Positions 1 through 7,399 of a stretch of DNA of 17,605 nucleotides are shown here, piece after piece. The stretch is from Deltaproteobacteria bacterium (GTDB lineage Bacteria > Desulfobacterota > SM23-61): positions 1 through 17,605 of the forward strand of contig JACRCA010000076.1 of assembly GCA_016234425.1 (NCBI GenBank). The letters are read 5' to 3'. The notes under the pieces are model-generated. The model was not told where the DNA came from. It saw only the letters and a program-made list of their open reading frames with translations, and did no database searches. The number at the start of each line of letters is the position of its first letter. Positions within the stretch are counted from its first letter, which is position 1. A program made the position numbers and the translations under genes.

Positions 1-413
1 AAGGTTCAAATCCGGCGGGTATGTTCATATTAATATATCCTGATCTCGGGAACTTTCTAGGGCGACCCGTCTAATTATCGATTATACTGCTTGAATAATC
101 AATATTCCTCCTCGGCCGCTGGGCTAATCGGGGGTCTTATATGGTTTCCGCCTAAACCCCCTTCCATGGATCGCTAAAGGGCATCTGCCGGGCTCCGCAC
201 ACGTTCCCAATTTCTGAGGATTGCGAGATGAAATCTACACCTTTGCATGGAGCCTGTCAATTGTGGACTTCAGGAAGAGATTTAATCTTTGTAAAAGTAA
301 AATATCGAGCCATTCAAGGCCTGTTGCATTTTCTTAGAGCGGGGAAGTTTTTCAGACTTATAGATCCTATTTTTATTTGACAAAATCTTTACCCGCCGCT
401 AACCTTCTAAGGG
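1..413. other. Gene-free stretch at the left edge
   Basis: No reading frame on either strand looks like protein here; all three forward frames from the window edge hit stops within about 75 bases. I see no convincing tRNA, terminator or repeat. A short AT-rich palindrome (ATATTAATAT) lies near base 27, and a perfect TTGACA occurs at 377-382. The region probably contains the end of an upstream intergenic space and the promoter of the acetyltransferase gene that follows. Confidence 0.55.
377..405 (+). promoter_or_regulatory. Possible sigma-70 promoter before the acetyltransferase gene
   Basis: TTGACA at 377-382 is a perfect -35 box. After a 17-base spacer comes TAACCT at 400-405, which matches only three of six -10 positions. 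Transcription would begin near base 412, so it would fit better with translation from the ATG at 429 than from the one at 414. The weak -10 box makes this a low-confidence call. Confidence 0.25.
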
Positions 414-926
414 ATGAAACCTCAAAAAATGAAGCTGGTTATACGACGGGCAAAGCTCGGAGACCTTACCGCCATTACCCAAATCTACAATGAGGCCGTT
501 CAAACAACCACGGCCACGTTTGATACAGAACCCAAAACCGTCGACGAACGAAGAACATGGTTTGAAAATCACGATCAGAAACACCCCATTTTTGTGGCCC
601 AATTAGGCGGAGAAGTTTTGGGATGGGCCTCTCTCAGCAGGTGGTCTGACCGCCTGGCATATGCCGGTACGGCAGAGATTTCTCTATACGTGAAAGAGAA
701 GTTTCGGGGCGGGGGGATAGGCAAGAAGCTCCTGCAAGCCATCGTCAGAGAAGGAGAGAAAGTCGGGCTCCATACGGTGATCGCCCGGATCGCCGAGGGG
801 AACAAGATCAGTGTCCATCTCCACGAATCCGTGGGCTTCGAACACATAGGGATTATGAGGGAAGTCGGGCGCAAATTCGGCAGGCTTTTAGACGTATACC
901 TCATGCAGAAAATCTATCCTTCTTAA
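414..926 (+). CDS. GNAT-family N-acetyltransferase, phosphinothricin acetyltransferase-like
   Basis: The product is a 170-residue single-domain GNAT enzyme that would transfer acetyl from acetyl-CoA to a primary amine. The acetyl-CoA pyrophosphate-binding loop is R98-G-G-G-I-G-K104, preceded by the strand AEISLYV (88-93), and the C-terminal N130...S133...L136 and GFEHIG pattern is also present. The opening (IRRAKLGDL.AI..IYNEAV) and overall length resemble the Pat/Bar/MnaT group (COG1247), whose known substrates include phosphinothricin and methionine derivatives; the true substrate cannot be read from sequence. The ATG at 414 has AAGGG immediately against it; the ATG at 429 (MKLVIRRAK) fits the family N-terminus well, so it may be the true start. 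The gene lies 39 bp upstream of the IorA-like gene on the same strand and may be cotranscribed with it. Confidence 0.88.
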   Translation: MKPQKMKLVIRRAKLGDLTAITQIYNEAVQTTTATFDTEPKTVDERRTWFENHDQKHPIFVAQLGGEVLGWASLSRWSDRLAYAGTAEISLYVKEKFRGGGIGKKLLQAIVREGEKVGLHTVIARIAEGNKISVHLHESVGFEHIGIMREVGRKFGRLLDVYLMQKIYPS

Positions 927-965
927 AGGCCAGCCGTTTGAGACTGCCAGTCGGAGGAAAAACCC

Positions 966-2609
966 ATGCCGACCTATCAATTGACCGGAGATGAAGCACT
1001 GGCCCAGGGAGCCTGGGAAGCTGGGGTGTGTTTGGCCACGGGATATCCAGGCTCCCCTTCCACCCGATTCCTCGAACACCTGGTGGAGATCTCGGAAGAG
1101 AAAGATGTCTACGCCGAGTGGTCCGCCAATGAAAAGGTTGCTTTCGAAATGGCTCTGGGGGCCTCGATGGGTGGAAAACGGGCTGCCGTATGCTTTAAGA
1201 GCGTGGGCCTCAATGTTGCCATGGACCCTTTGATGGTGGCCAACCTGGGAGGGGTGGCTGGGGGTATGGTCGTCATTCTCGGTGATGATCCGGGTGCCTG
1301 GGGCTCCCAGAATGAACAGGACGGCCGGCTTCTCATCCGGGCTGCTGAAGTGCCCCTTTTAGAATACGGTTCTCCCCAGGAAGCTTATGATATGGCGAGG
1401 TATGCCTTCATTCTCTCAGAGAAGTTCAGGCTGCCTGTTTTCATCCGTGAGACCCGGGCCAGTTCCTGCGAAAGAGGAATGGTCCAGACTGAAGGAGAGC
1501 GAACGGAAATCTCCAAAGGGTCATTTTCCGAGTTAAAATCATGGAAAATCCTCCCCCTTCGGCCTACCGAAAAACATGCGGAACTTCATGGCAAAAGGCC
1601 GCAAATAGTTGCTGAATTTAGCAGATCACCATTCAATCGAATGATCCCCAGGGGTCCGAAGGGAATCCTCGCGGTAGGATATGTCGCGGCTAAGGTCTTA
1701 CGGCTGCTCAAAGAAAAAGGGGGAGAGGAACTCAGCGTATTCAAGTTGGGAACGGTTTACCCACCCCCTGAGGAGGAGCTAATAAGATTTTTATCTGGCC
1801 TGGAAGCCGTGTTGGTCGCCGAAGAAATTCAACCATTGATCGAACAGTACCTCCGCTCCTTGGCCCATCTCCACAATTTAAGGGTCCGAGTTTACGGAAA
1901 GGACACGGGCCACCTACCTCCAAGCGGTGAGCTCTTCCCCAGCCATCTGGTCAGCGCGCTCAAGCAATCTCTGGGGGTAGAGATTTTGCCTGAGGTTTCC
2001 TGGGAAAAAGAGGGGTTTCCTGGCATGGGGGTGGTTTCTCTTCCTCTTCCTGCCCAGTGCCCTTTTTATCAGGCCTTTGAAGCTTTTTTCGCTGTGCTCC
2101 CGAAGGATCCTAAAGAACGCCCCATCTTTGTGGGCGACGACGGCTGTTTGATCCGTCTCATGAACGAACCTTTTCAGGTGCTTGATTGCAAGTTTTGCAT
2201 GGGAGCAAGCATCGGCATGGCTTCCGGTTTGGCATGGGCAGGTGAGCAGCGACGGATTGTGGCCCTAATCGGGGACTCTACCTTCTTCCATACAGGCTTT
2301 GCCGCTTATGTAAATGCCGCCGCCAGCGGGGCCAGGATCATGATCGTAATCTTAGATAATCGGTCCACTGCCATGACGGGTTGTCAGAGCAATCCTGGCA
2401 GTGATTTCACCATTCGCGGCCAGAGGCGCGAGGGAATCAAGATTGAATCCATTCTGCGATCTGTAGGGTTTAAAACCCTCCGTGCGGTGGAAGCCTTCGG
2501 AGAGAAAAGGATTCTGTCTTCTGCTTTTAAAGAATGTCTGGAGAGCGATGGACTGTCTATCCTTTTAGTCTCCGGCCCCTGCCCAAATCTCACAGAAAGG
2601 GTTTGTTGA
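966..2609 (+). CDS. Indolepyruvate ferredoxin oxidoreductase alpha-like protein (IorA-like), no ferredoxin domain
   Basis: This 547-residue protein resembles the large subunit of indolepyruvate:ferredoxin oxidoreductase, which oxidatively decarboxylates aryl-pyruvates to aryl-acetyl-CoA. The N-terminal pyrimidine-binding domain carries GYPGSPST (26-33), EWSANEKVAFE (51-61), VGLNVAMDPLM (80-90), DDP and SQNEQDGR (114-121). The C-terminal TPP/Mg domain has CMGASIG (411-417), GDSTFFHTG (436-444) and LDNRSTAMTG (463-472), the usual GDS...N signature. Typical IorA proteins are about 600 residues or more and end in a 2[4Fe-4S] ferredoxin domain; this one stops right after the TPP domain. The CPGCPH-type motif is reduced to CPFY (365-368). 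No iorB lies nearby. A GGAGG site at 953-957, 8 bases from the ATG, supports the start. It is either a divergent paralogue using an external electron carrier or a truncated copy. Confidence 0.85.
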   Translation: MPTYQLTGDEALAQGAWEAGVCLATGYPGSPSTRFLEHLVEISEEKDVYAEWSANEKVAFEMALGASMGGKRAAVCFKSVGLNVAMDPLMVANLGGVAGGMVVILGDDPGAWGSQNEQDGRLLIRAAEVPLLEYGSPQEAYDMARYAFILSEKFRLPVFIRETRASSCERGMVQTEGERTEISKGSFSELKSWKILPLRPTEKHAELHGKRPQIVAEFSRSPFNRMIPRGPKGILAVGYVAAKVLRLLKEKGGEELSVFKLGTVYPPPEEELIRFLSGLEAVLVAEEIQPLIEQYLRSLAHLHNLRVRVYGKDTGHLPPSGELFPSHLVSALKQSLGVEILPEVSWEKEGFPGMGVVSLPLPAQCPFYQAFEAFFAVLPKDPKERPIFVGDDGCLIRLMNEPFQVLDCKFCMGASIGMASGLAWAGEQRRIVALIGDSTFFHTGFAAYVNAAASGARIMIVILDNRSTAMTGCQSNPGSDFTIRGQRREGIKIESILRSVGFKTLRAVEAFGEKRILSSAFKECLESDGLSILLVSGPCPNLTERVC

Positions 2610-2633
2610 TGTTTCATCCACAAGAAGATGAAC

Positions 2634-2750
2634 TGGTAAAAAGTCTCAAAACCGTCACTCCTGCGAAAGCAGGAGTCCAGAACCTGTTGATTTTACCGAA
2701 TTCCCGCCTTCGCGGGAATGACAAAAAGAGGGGATTTCGACTTTTTACGA
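2634..2750. repeat. Palindromic REP/MITE-like intergenic repeat with two hairpins
   Basis: Two perfect 8-bp hairpins lie here: ACTCCTGC-GAAA-GCAGGAGT (2657-2676) and ATTCCCGC-CTTC-GCGGGAAT (2700-2719). The two halves are also reverse complements of each other apart from a few substitutions (GTCACTCC... against GTCATTCC...). Outside them, TGGTAAAAAGTC at 2634-2645 reappears inverted as GACTTTTTACGA (2739-2750). The structure starts 24 bp after the IorA-like stop codon. This design is familiar from dispersed repeats that are often mis-translated as short proteins. It could act as a transcription attenuator or RNA-stability element for the upstream operon. Confidence 0.85.
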
Positions 2751-3035
2751 GACCATCATGAAAATGAATCCCAGTTTGGCAGAATTGGCGTGATGTGGCC
2801 GATAATCTCGTGTCGGCATAAATTTTAGGGAATATTGACCCATTTAAAATGATATAGCTTATTTAACCTCATTAAAGTTTAGCTAAAAAATGCCGAAATT
2901 AAATAAGAGACCTAAGACTAAATCTTTTGGGATGTTTTGCCGGATTTGACGAAAGCGAGTTACTTTTTCCTGCGCTTTCTCATAATACCGGTTTTGGCAA
3001 AGCTTTTCTCGGAATCTCATGGAATGAGGTGGGGA
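2751..3035. other. AT-rich gene-free stretch before the HTH gene
   Basis: I see no supported gene, hairpin or RNA here. The region is markedly more AT-rich than its surroundings, especially 2815-2930. It should carry the promoter of the small HTH gene at 3036, but no convincing -35/-10 pair stands out. A frame open from 2937 runs into the HTH gene; its first 33 residues do not resemble the family and it is better read as leader. Confidence 0.45.
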
Positions 3036-3284
3036 ATGCCCAACATTGTCACGACCAAGGAAGTGAGTCAATACCTAAAATTGACTGAATCTACCATTTA
3101 CAAGTTAGCTTCCATTGGCGAAATTCCAGCTTTCAAGATCGGAAAATCTTGGCGATTCGATATGGATGAAATCATAAAACAGATAAGAAACAAAAATACA
3201 GCAAGAAGCGGAAGGGAAACCGGCCAAAAGAAAGCGGCGGGATTTAAGGAAAACAATAGTTCCGGCAATAAGGGCTCTTTATAG
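3036..3284 (+). CDS. Excisionase-family helix-turn-helix DNA-binding protein
   Basis: The product is an 82-residue protein with a winged helix-turn-helix of the MerR/excisionase type at residues 6-41: TTKEVSQYL, then TESTIYKLASIGEIPAFKIGKSWRF, a classic pattern in which the KIGKSWRF segment forms the wing. The tail (52-82) is basic and low in complexity. The domain binds DNA; family members serve as phage or integrative-element excisionases, but many stand-alone copies are simply small regulators. The ATG at 3036 was chosen because GAGG sits 6 bases upstream and the domain begins at once; an in-frame ATG at 3024 adds four residues. No integrase or attachment site is visible nearby. The stop TAG directly follows the TTA that serves as stop (TAA) of the convergent aminotransferase gene, so the two genes share six bases. 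Confidence 0.78.
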   Translation: MPNIVTTKEVSQYLKLTESTIYKLASIGEIPAFKIGKSWRFDMDEIIKQIRNKNTARSGRETGQKKAAGFKENNSSGNKGSL

Positions 3285-4430
3285 CTTTTTTAATGCCCGC
3301 GACATCCGTTCAAGGGCTTCCGTTAAAGTCTTCCTAGGACAGGCAAAATTCAATCGTACGAATCCTTCACCTCCTCTTCCAAACTCGACTCCATCGTTCA
3401 GCGCGACTTTAGCTTCTCTTAGGAAATAGTCATAGGGGTTCCCTGGAATCCCTGCATTCCTGCAATCAAGCCAAGCTAAGTAAGTTGCCTCCATCCGGGT
3501 CATGCGGACCCCGGGAAGTTTATCCTCAACATATCGGGATAGGAAATCTCGGTTGTCTTTCAAGTAGATTAACACCTGGTCCAGCCAATCTTGCCCGTCT
3601 TTATAGGCTGCCAAGGCAGCGACATGCCCCATGATGTTCACCCCGGGGATGAGGCCCAAGCTGGTATTTTTCCAGACCTTTTGCAACTCCGGGTTCTTGA
3701 TAATCGCGAACCCACAACTCAGGCCAGCCAGATTGTAGGTTTTACTGGGAGCCATGAGGGTTACAGTCTGATCAGCCACTTCCAGGCTTAGGGTGGCCAT
3801 GGGAATATGCTGGTAACCAGGGTATATGAGGTCGCCGTGTATCTCGTCTGAGCAGATGATCAAGTGATGGCGCAAACAGATCTCGGCCAGCTTCTCCAGC
3901 TCCTGGCGAGTATAAACTCGGGCCACGGGATTGTGGGGATTACAAAGGATGAATATCTTCGGGCGATCCGTGATCGACTTTTCCAAGGCGTCAAAGTCAA
4001 TTTCGTAGGTATCCCCGCTCTGAACTAACGGAGGGTCAATGAGGGCTCGCCCATGAATCACTGGATCTTTGACAAAATGATGATAAACCGGGGGTTGAAC
4101 TAAAACCCCCTCTCCAGGAGCTGCGTAGGCCTGAAAAGAGAGATTCAGACCCGTCACCAACCCCGGAAGAAAGAAGAGCTCTTCCGTCTGGATATCCCAG
4201 CCGTAGAGTTTCTTGAGCCGCTCCTCTATGACTTGGCATAATTCCTCCGTGGGGCGGGTGTACCCGAAAAAACCGTGATCGACTCGTTGTCGCAGGGCCT
4301 GGATGATTGGTTCGGCAGAAGGAAAATCCATATCGGCAACCCATAAGGGCAAAACTTCGCCCCCGTATTTTTTCCATTTAACACTATCCGTGCCTCTTCG
4401 TTCCCGAACCATATCAAAATCGTATCGCAT
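3279..4430 (-). CDS. MalY/PatB-family PLP aminotransferase / cystathionine beta-lyase
   Basis: This is a 383-residue fold-type I PLP enzyme of the MalY/PatB group. Visible signatures are PLWVADMDF (28-36), GFFGYT (53-58), CNPHNPVARVYT (163-174), SDEIHGDL (194-201) and the Schiff-base lysine K230 in APSKTYNLAGL. Length and motif order match full-length PatB (C-S lyase, cystathionine beta-lyase) and related aminotransferases. Members cleave cystathionine or cysteine-type C-S bonds, or transaminate aromatic and other amino acids; sequence alone does not decide which. GGAGAAGG a few bases upstream of the ATG supports the start. The gene is divergent from the GcvT-GlyA fusion (197 bp between starts) and convergent with the HTH gene. 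If it acts as a transaminase it could supply 2-oxo acids to the IorA-like enzyme, but this is speculative. Confidence 0.9.
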   Translation of the reverse strand: MRYDFDMVRERRGTDSVKWKKYGGEVLPLWVADMDFPSAEPIIQALRQRVDHGFFGYTRPTEELCQVIEERLKKLYGWDIQTEELFFLPGLVTGLNLSFQAYAAPGEGVLVQPPVYHHFVKDPVIHGRALIDPPLVQSGDTYEIDFDALEKSITDRPKIFILCNPHNPVARVYTRQELEKLAEICLRHHLIICSDEIHGDLIYPGYQHIPMATLSLEVADQTVTLMAPSKTYNLAGLSCGFAIIKNPELQKVWKNTSLGLIPGVNIMGHVAALAAYKDGQDWLDQVLIYLKDNRDFLSRYVEDKLPGVRMTRMEATYLAWLDCRNAGIPGNPYDYFLREAKVALNDGVEFGRGGEGFVRLNFACPRKTLTEALERMSRALKKL

Positions 4431-4557
4431 CGCCTTCTCCAGTGCCTAAAGTGAGCAAAAGTGCCTAAATTTGAAAAAATCAAATTTTTCATCCGTTTCA
4501 ATATTATTTTCTTCCTACCGAGTCAAGATAATATTTTTTGGGCCTTTTTCTCGTTCC

Positions 4558-4586
4558 TTGACAACTCCTATCCCCGGTGTTAGCTT
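4558..4586 (+). promoter_or_regulatory. Possible sigma-70 promoter for the GcvT-GlyA fusion gene
   Basis: TTGACA at 4558-4563 is a perfect -35 box; 17 bases later TAGCTT (4581-4586) is a weak -10 box with three of six matches. The predicted start of transcription, near 4593, leaves a leader of about 35 bases containing the strong AGGAGGG ribosome-binding site at 4616-4622. The leader is too short for a glycine riboswitch and shows none of its conserved elements. Confidence 0.4.
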
Positions 4587-4626
4587 CAGAAGGGATTCAT
4601 CCTTCTCTGTAAATCAGGAGGGCAGA

Positions 4627-7308
4627 ATGAATCAGGGAACAAAGAAAACTGTTTTCCATTCCTGGCACAAGAGCCATGAAGCTCACCTGGTGAATTTCGG
4701 CGGCTGGGAGATGCCTCTGAATTATAAGCCAGGAATCATGGAAGAACATCTGGCTACCCGCAAGTTCGGCGGCTTGTTTGATGTCTCCCACATGGGTCGA
4801 TTTTCCATCGCGGGAGAAGGCGCCCTCCCCTTCCTGCAATATGTTCTTACCAACAATGCCGCAGCCTTAGACCCAGGGGTGGCTCAATACACCATCATCG
4901 CCAATGGGGGTGGCGGGGCCATCGACGACGCCTACCTTTACCGGATGGACGAAAAAGAATACCTCCTGGTGGTTAATGCCGCCAATTCTACGAAGGACTT
5001 GGCCTGGCTTCAGGAGCAACTGAAAAAATTTGCCAGGGTCATCTTAGAAGATTGCACAGAGAAAATTGCCATGATTTCATTCCAGGGACCGAGGTCGAAG
5101 GCGGTTCTGGAGAAGATTTTGGGAGAGACTCGCTCCCTTCTTCCCGATCCAGGCAGGAACAATTTGCGGAAAGCATCGATCGATGGCGTTGGGGTAACGG
5201 TATCGAGAACGGGTTACACCGGCGAGCCCCTTGGATTCGAGCTCTTCCTTCCTGCAGATAAGGCGGTGAGGATTTGGGAAAAAATCCTTCATGCAGGCCA
5301 CGACCAGGGGATCGTCCCAGCCGGCCTGGGAGCGCGGGACACCCTTCGGTTGGAAGCGGGGCTGCCGCTCTACGGCCATGAATTCGGACTTGATCCCGAG
5401 GGCAAAGAAATCCCGGTCCTAGCCGTTCCTCCGGCGAAAATTGCGGTCAGTTTTTCCGGTGTCAAGGGAAATTACATAGGCAGAGAGGCCTTATGGAAAC
5501 AATTCCAAGAACTCAAGAACCGGGAGGAAGGCCGGGTGGATCTTCTTCCAGAAAATCCTCTGGTTCCCCGCAAAGTGCTGGCGGCAGCGATTCTATCCGA
5601 AGGGGTAGCCAGGCCGCAATTCCCAATCTACCTCGATGATTTGCCTGTCGGCTACGTGATCAGTGGAACAATGGTTCCTTACTGGAAGTTTCAGGGGGAA
5701 GGCATTGCTGCTACTATCACGAAGGAGAGGGGGCGGAGAGCGATTGTTTTTGCCTATTTGTCTGCCCATCTCAAAGAGGGCCAGGCCATCAAAGTTTTAA
5801 GTAGAGGAAAATTCCTCGCCGGGGAAGTGGTGAAACGCCATTTGAGCGCCGCGGCTCCTCCCTATGCCCGGCCTGTTTTCGTCGAAGAAATCATACCTAA
5901 AAAACCCAGGCCTCTGGAGCCACTGGAATTCTCTGTGCAAACATTATTGAAAAAGGCCATTCGGAACACCGCCTGGAGGCAGAGGCAAACCATCAACCTC
6001 ATCCCTTCAGAGCAAACACCCTCACCCCTTGTTAAACTGTTATCCGTTGCCGACCCCTGCGGCAGATATGCTGAGCACCGGCAGTTCAAGAATCTGGGCG
6101 ATGCTGAGATCTACTATTACCAAGGAACAGCCTTCATCGAGGAGGTGGAAGCAAGACTCCAGGAAGAAATGATGAGATATTTGGGTTGTGCAGTGGTAGA
6201 AACAAGGATCATCAGTGGGCAGATGGCCAATGCCGCCGTCTTCAGCGCCCTTTTGGATTATCTCAATCGCTTCGACCGCAAATCTACACCCAGGCGGATC
6301 CCGAAAGTCATGAACCACCACCTTGGCCGGGGTGGGCACCTCAGCTGCCAGCCCATGGGCGCCTTAAGAGATTTTCTGGCCATCGATCCGCAGACTGACA
6401 AACTGGCTGCAATCAATTTTCCGGTTCTGACTGAAAACCCTTACCAGATTGACCTGGAGCGCACGGAAAAATATCTCCACCAACATAAACCCGAAATCAT
6501 CATCCTGGGGAAAAGCATGGTCCTGCATCGAGAGCCCTTGACAGATCTGCGCCGGATGATCAAGGGAATGAAAGAGAAGCCCTTGATCATGTACGATATG
6601 GCCCATGTCCTCGGGCTCATCGGCCCTTATTTCCAGCAGCCTTTCCAGGAGGGCGCGGATATTGTCACCGGCTCAACCCACAAAACTTTTTTCGGAACCC
6701 AAAGAGGGGTCATCGGAAGTAATTTTGATGAAAATTCTGAATACCACGACCTCTGGAATACCATCTCCCGCCGCACCTTTCCCGGGAGCGTCAGCAATCA
6801 CCACCTGGGAACCCTCCTGGGCCTTCTCTTGTCGGCCCATGAGATGAACGCTTTTGCTGATGAATACCAGAAGCAAATCATTGCCAATGCCAAAGCCTTT
6901 GCCCGGGCCCTGAAAAATTATGGCCTGCAGGTTGAAGGAGATCCTAAAATCAGCTACACCGAAACCCACCAGGTGCTTTTGCGCGTCGGTTACGCCCGCG
7001 GCCCAGAAGTGGCTAAAAAACTGGAGAACAACAACATCATCGTCAACTACCAGGCTTTACCCGATGATGAAGGGTTCACCGCCAGCAGCGGCCTGCGGAT
7101 GGGGGTGCAGGAGATGACCCGTTTTGGCATGAAAGAAAAGGATTTTGAAGAATTGGCCGCGATCATGGCTGAAATCATCCTGCATAAGCGGGAGGCGGGG
7201 GAGGAAGTCACCCGCTTCCGGTCAAAGTTCATTCAATTGGAGTATTGCCTGCCTGAGGAGAAGGCCCGTCCCTTTATTCAGGAACTCTTAAGTGTGGTTA
7301 TCGGGTAA
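4627..7308 (+). CDS. gcvT/glyA: Fused aminomethyltransferase (GcvT) - serine hydroxymethyltransferase-like (GlyA) protein
   Basis: This 893-residue protein joins two folate enzymes. Residues 1 to about 410 are a glycine-cleavage T-protein: GGLFDVSHMG (48-57), VVNAANSTKDL (115-125), SRTGYTGE (193-200) and GLGARDTLRLEAGLPLYGHE (233-252). Residues from about 430 to the end are SHMT-like: NLIPSEQ (457-463), YDMAHVLGL (656-664), the PLP lysine K686 in STHKTFFGTQRG, and SGLRMGVQEMTRFGM near the C-terminus. T-protein transfers methylene from the H-protein aminomethyl arm to tetrahydrofolate; SHMT interconverts serine and glycine using methylene-tetrahydrofolate, so the fusion could channel C1 units. 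The SHMT half is divergent (GRYAEHR replaces the usual KYAEGYPG-type motif), so a different aldol or hydroxymethyl acceptor is possible. The start rests on AGGAGGG, 4 bases before ATG 4627; upstream in-frame codons lack family similarity. No gcvH or gcvP is nearby. Confidence 0.9.
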   Translation: MNQGTKKTVFHSWHKSHEAHLVNFGGWEMPLNYKPGIMEEHLATRKFGGLFDVSHMGRFSIAGEGALPFLQYVLTNNAAALDPGVAQYTIIANGGGGAIDDAYLYRMDEKEYLLVVNAANSTKDLAWLQEQLKKFARVILEDCTEKIAMISFQGPRSKAVLEKILGETRSLLPDPGRNNLRKASIDGVGVTVSRTGYTGEPLGFELFLPADKAVRIWEKILHAGHDQGIVPAGLGARDTLRLEAGLPLYGHEFGLDPEGKEIPVLAVPPAKIAVSFSGVKGNYIGREALWKQFQELKNREEGRVDLLPENPLVPRKVLAAAILSEGVARPQFPIYLDDLPVGYVISGTMVPYWKFQGEGIAATITKERGRRAIVFAYLSAHLKEGQAIKVLSRGKFLAGEVVKRHLSAAAPPYARPVFVEEIIPKKPRPLEPLEFSVQTLLKKAIRNTAWRQRQTINLIPSEQTPSPLVKLLSVADPCGRYAEHRQFKNLGDAEIYYYQGTAFIEEVEARLQEEMMRYLGCAVVETRIISGQMANAAVFSALLDYLNRFDRKSTPRRIPKVMNHHLGRGGHLSCQPMGALRDFLAIDPQTDKLAAINFPVLTENPYQIDLERTEKYLHQHKPEIIILGKSMVLHREPLTDLRRMIKGMKEKPLIMYDMAHVLGLIGPYFQQPFQEGADIVTGSTHKTFFGTQRGVIGSNFDENSEYHDLWNTISRRTFPGSVSNHHLGTLLGLLLSAHEMNAFADEYQKQIIANAKAFARALKNYGLQVEGDPKISYTETHQVLLRVGYARGPEVAKKLENNNIIVNYQALPDDEGFTASSGLRMGVQEMTRFGMKEKDFEELAAIMAEIILHKREAGEEVTRFRSKFIQLEYCLPEEKARPFIQELLSVVIG

Positions 7309-7315
7309 TAGATAT

Positions 7316-7390
7316 AGTTCGGAGTTCGGAGTTCGAAGGAACGAGTTGAGGGTTGATATTCACATATTTTTTTACTCCGAACTCCGGACT
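7316..7390. repeat. Long inverted repeat between convergent genes
   Basis: AGTTCGGAGTTCGGAGT at 7316-7332 pairs with ACTCCGAACTCCGGACT at 7374-7390; 16 of 17 positions match and the remaining one can form G-U. Each arm is itself a tandem of an 8-base unit (TTCGGAGT). The 41-base loop is AT-rich and ends in a run of seven T. It lies between the stops of the GcvT-GlyA fusion and the convergent phosphoesterase. It may act as a bidirectional terminator, though no T-run follows either arm, or it may be a dispersed genomic repeat. Confidence 0.75.
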
Positions 7391-7399
7391 CTTTACTCA

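Noticed and set aside
3..13. GGTTCAAATCC, resembling a tRNA T-arm at the window edge
   Set aside because: Only the two inner stem pairs form; the next positions are A-G mismatches, and no acceptor strand or CCA follows.
2607..2639. Possible Sec read-through of the IorA-like TGA stop
   Set aside because: The extension gives only nine further residues before a stop, none ferredoxin-like, and the sequence enters the repeat at once.
2534..2761. Forward reading frame of 75 residues ending in RLFTRPS
   Set aside because: It overlaps the IorA-like gene and the rest is translation of the palindromic repeat (TPAKAGVQ...RLRGND), a well-known false protein pattern.
2883..3071. Minus-strand frame of 62 residues overlapping the HTH gene
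   Set aside because: No domain is recognisable, no ribosome-binding site is seen, and it conflicts with the well-supported HTH frame.
4500..4626. Glycine riboswitch before the GcvT-GlyA gene
   Set aside because: The leader after the likely promoter is only about 35 bases and lacks the conserved paired-aptamer elements.
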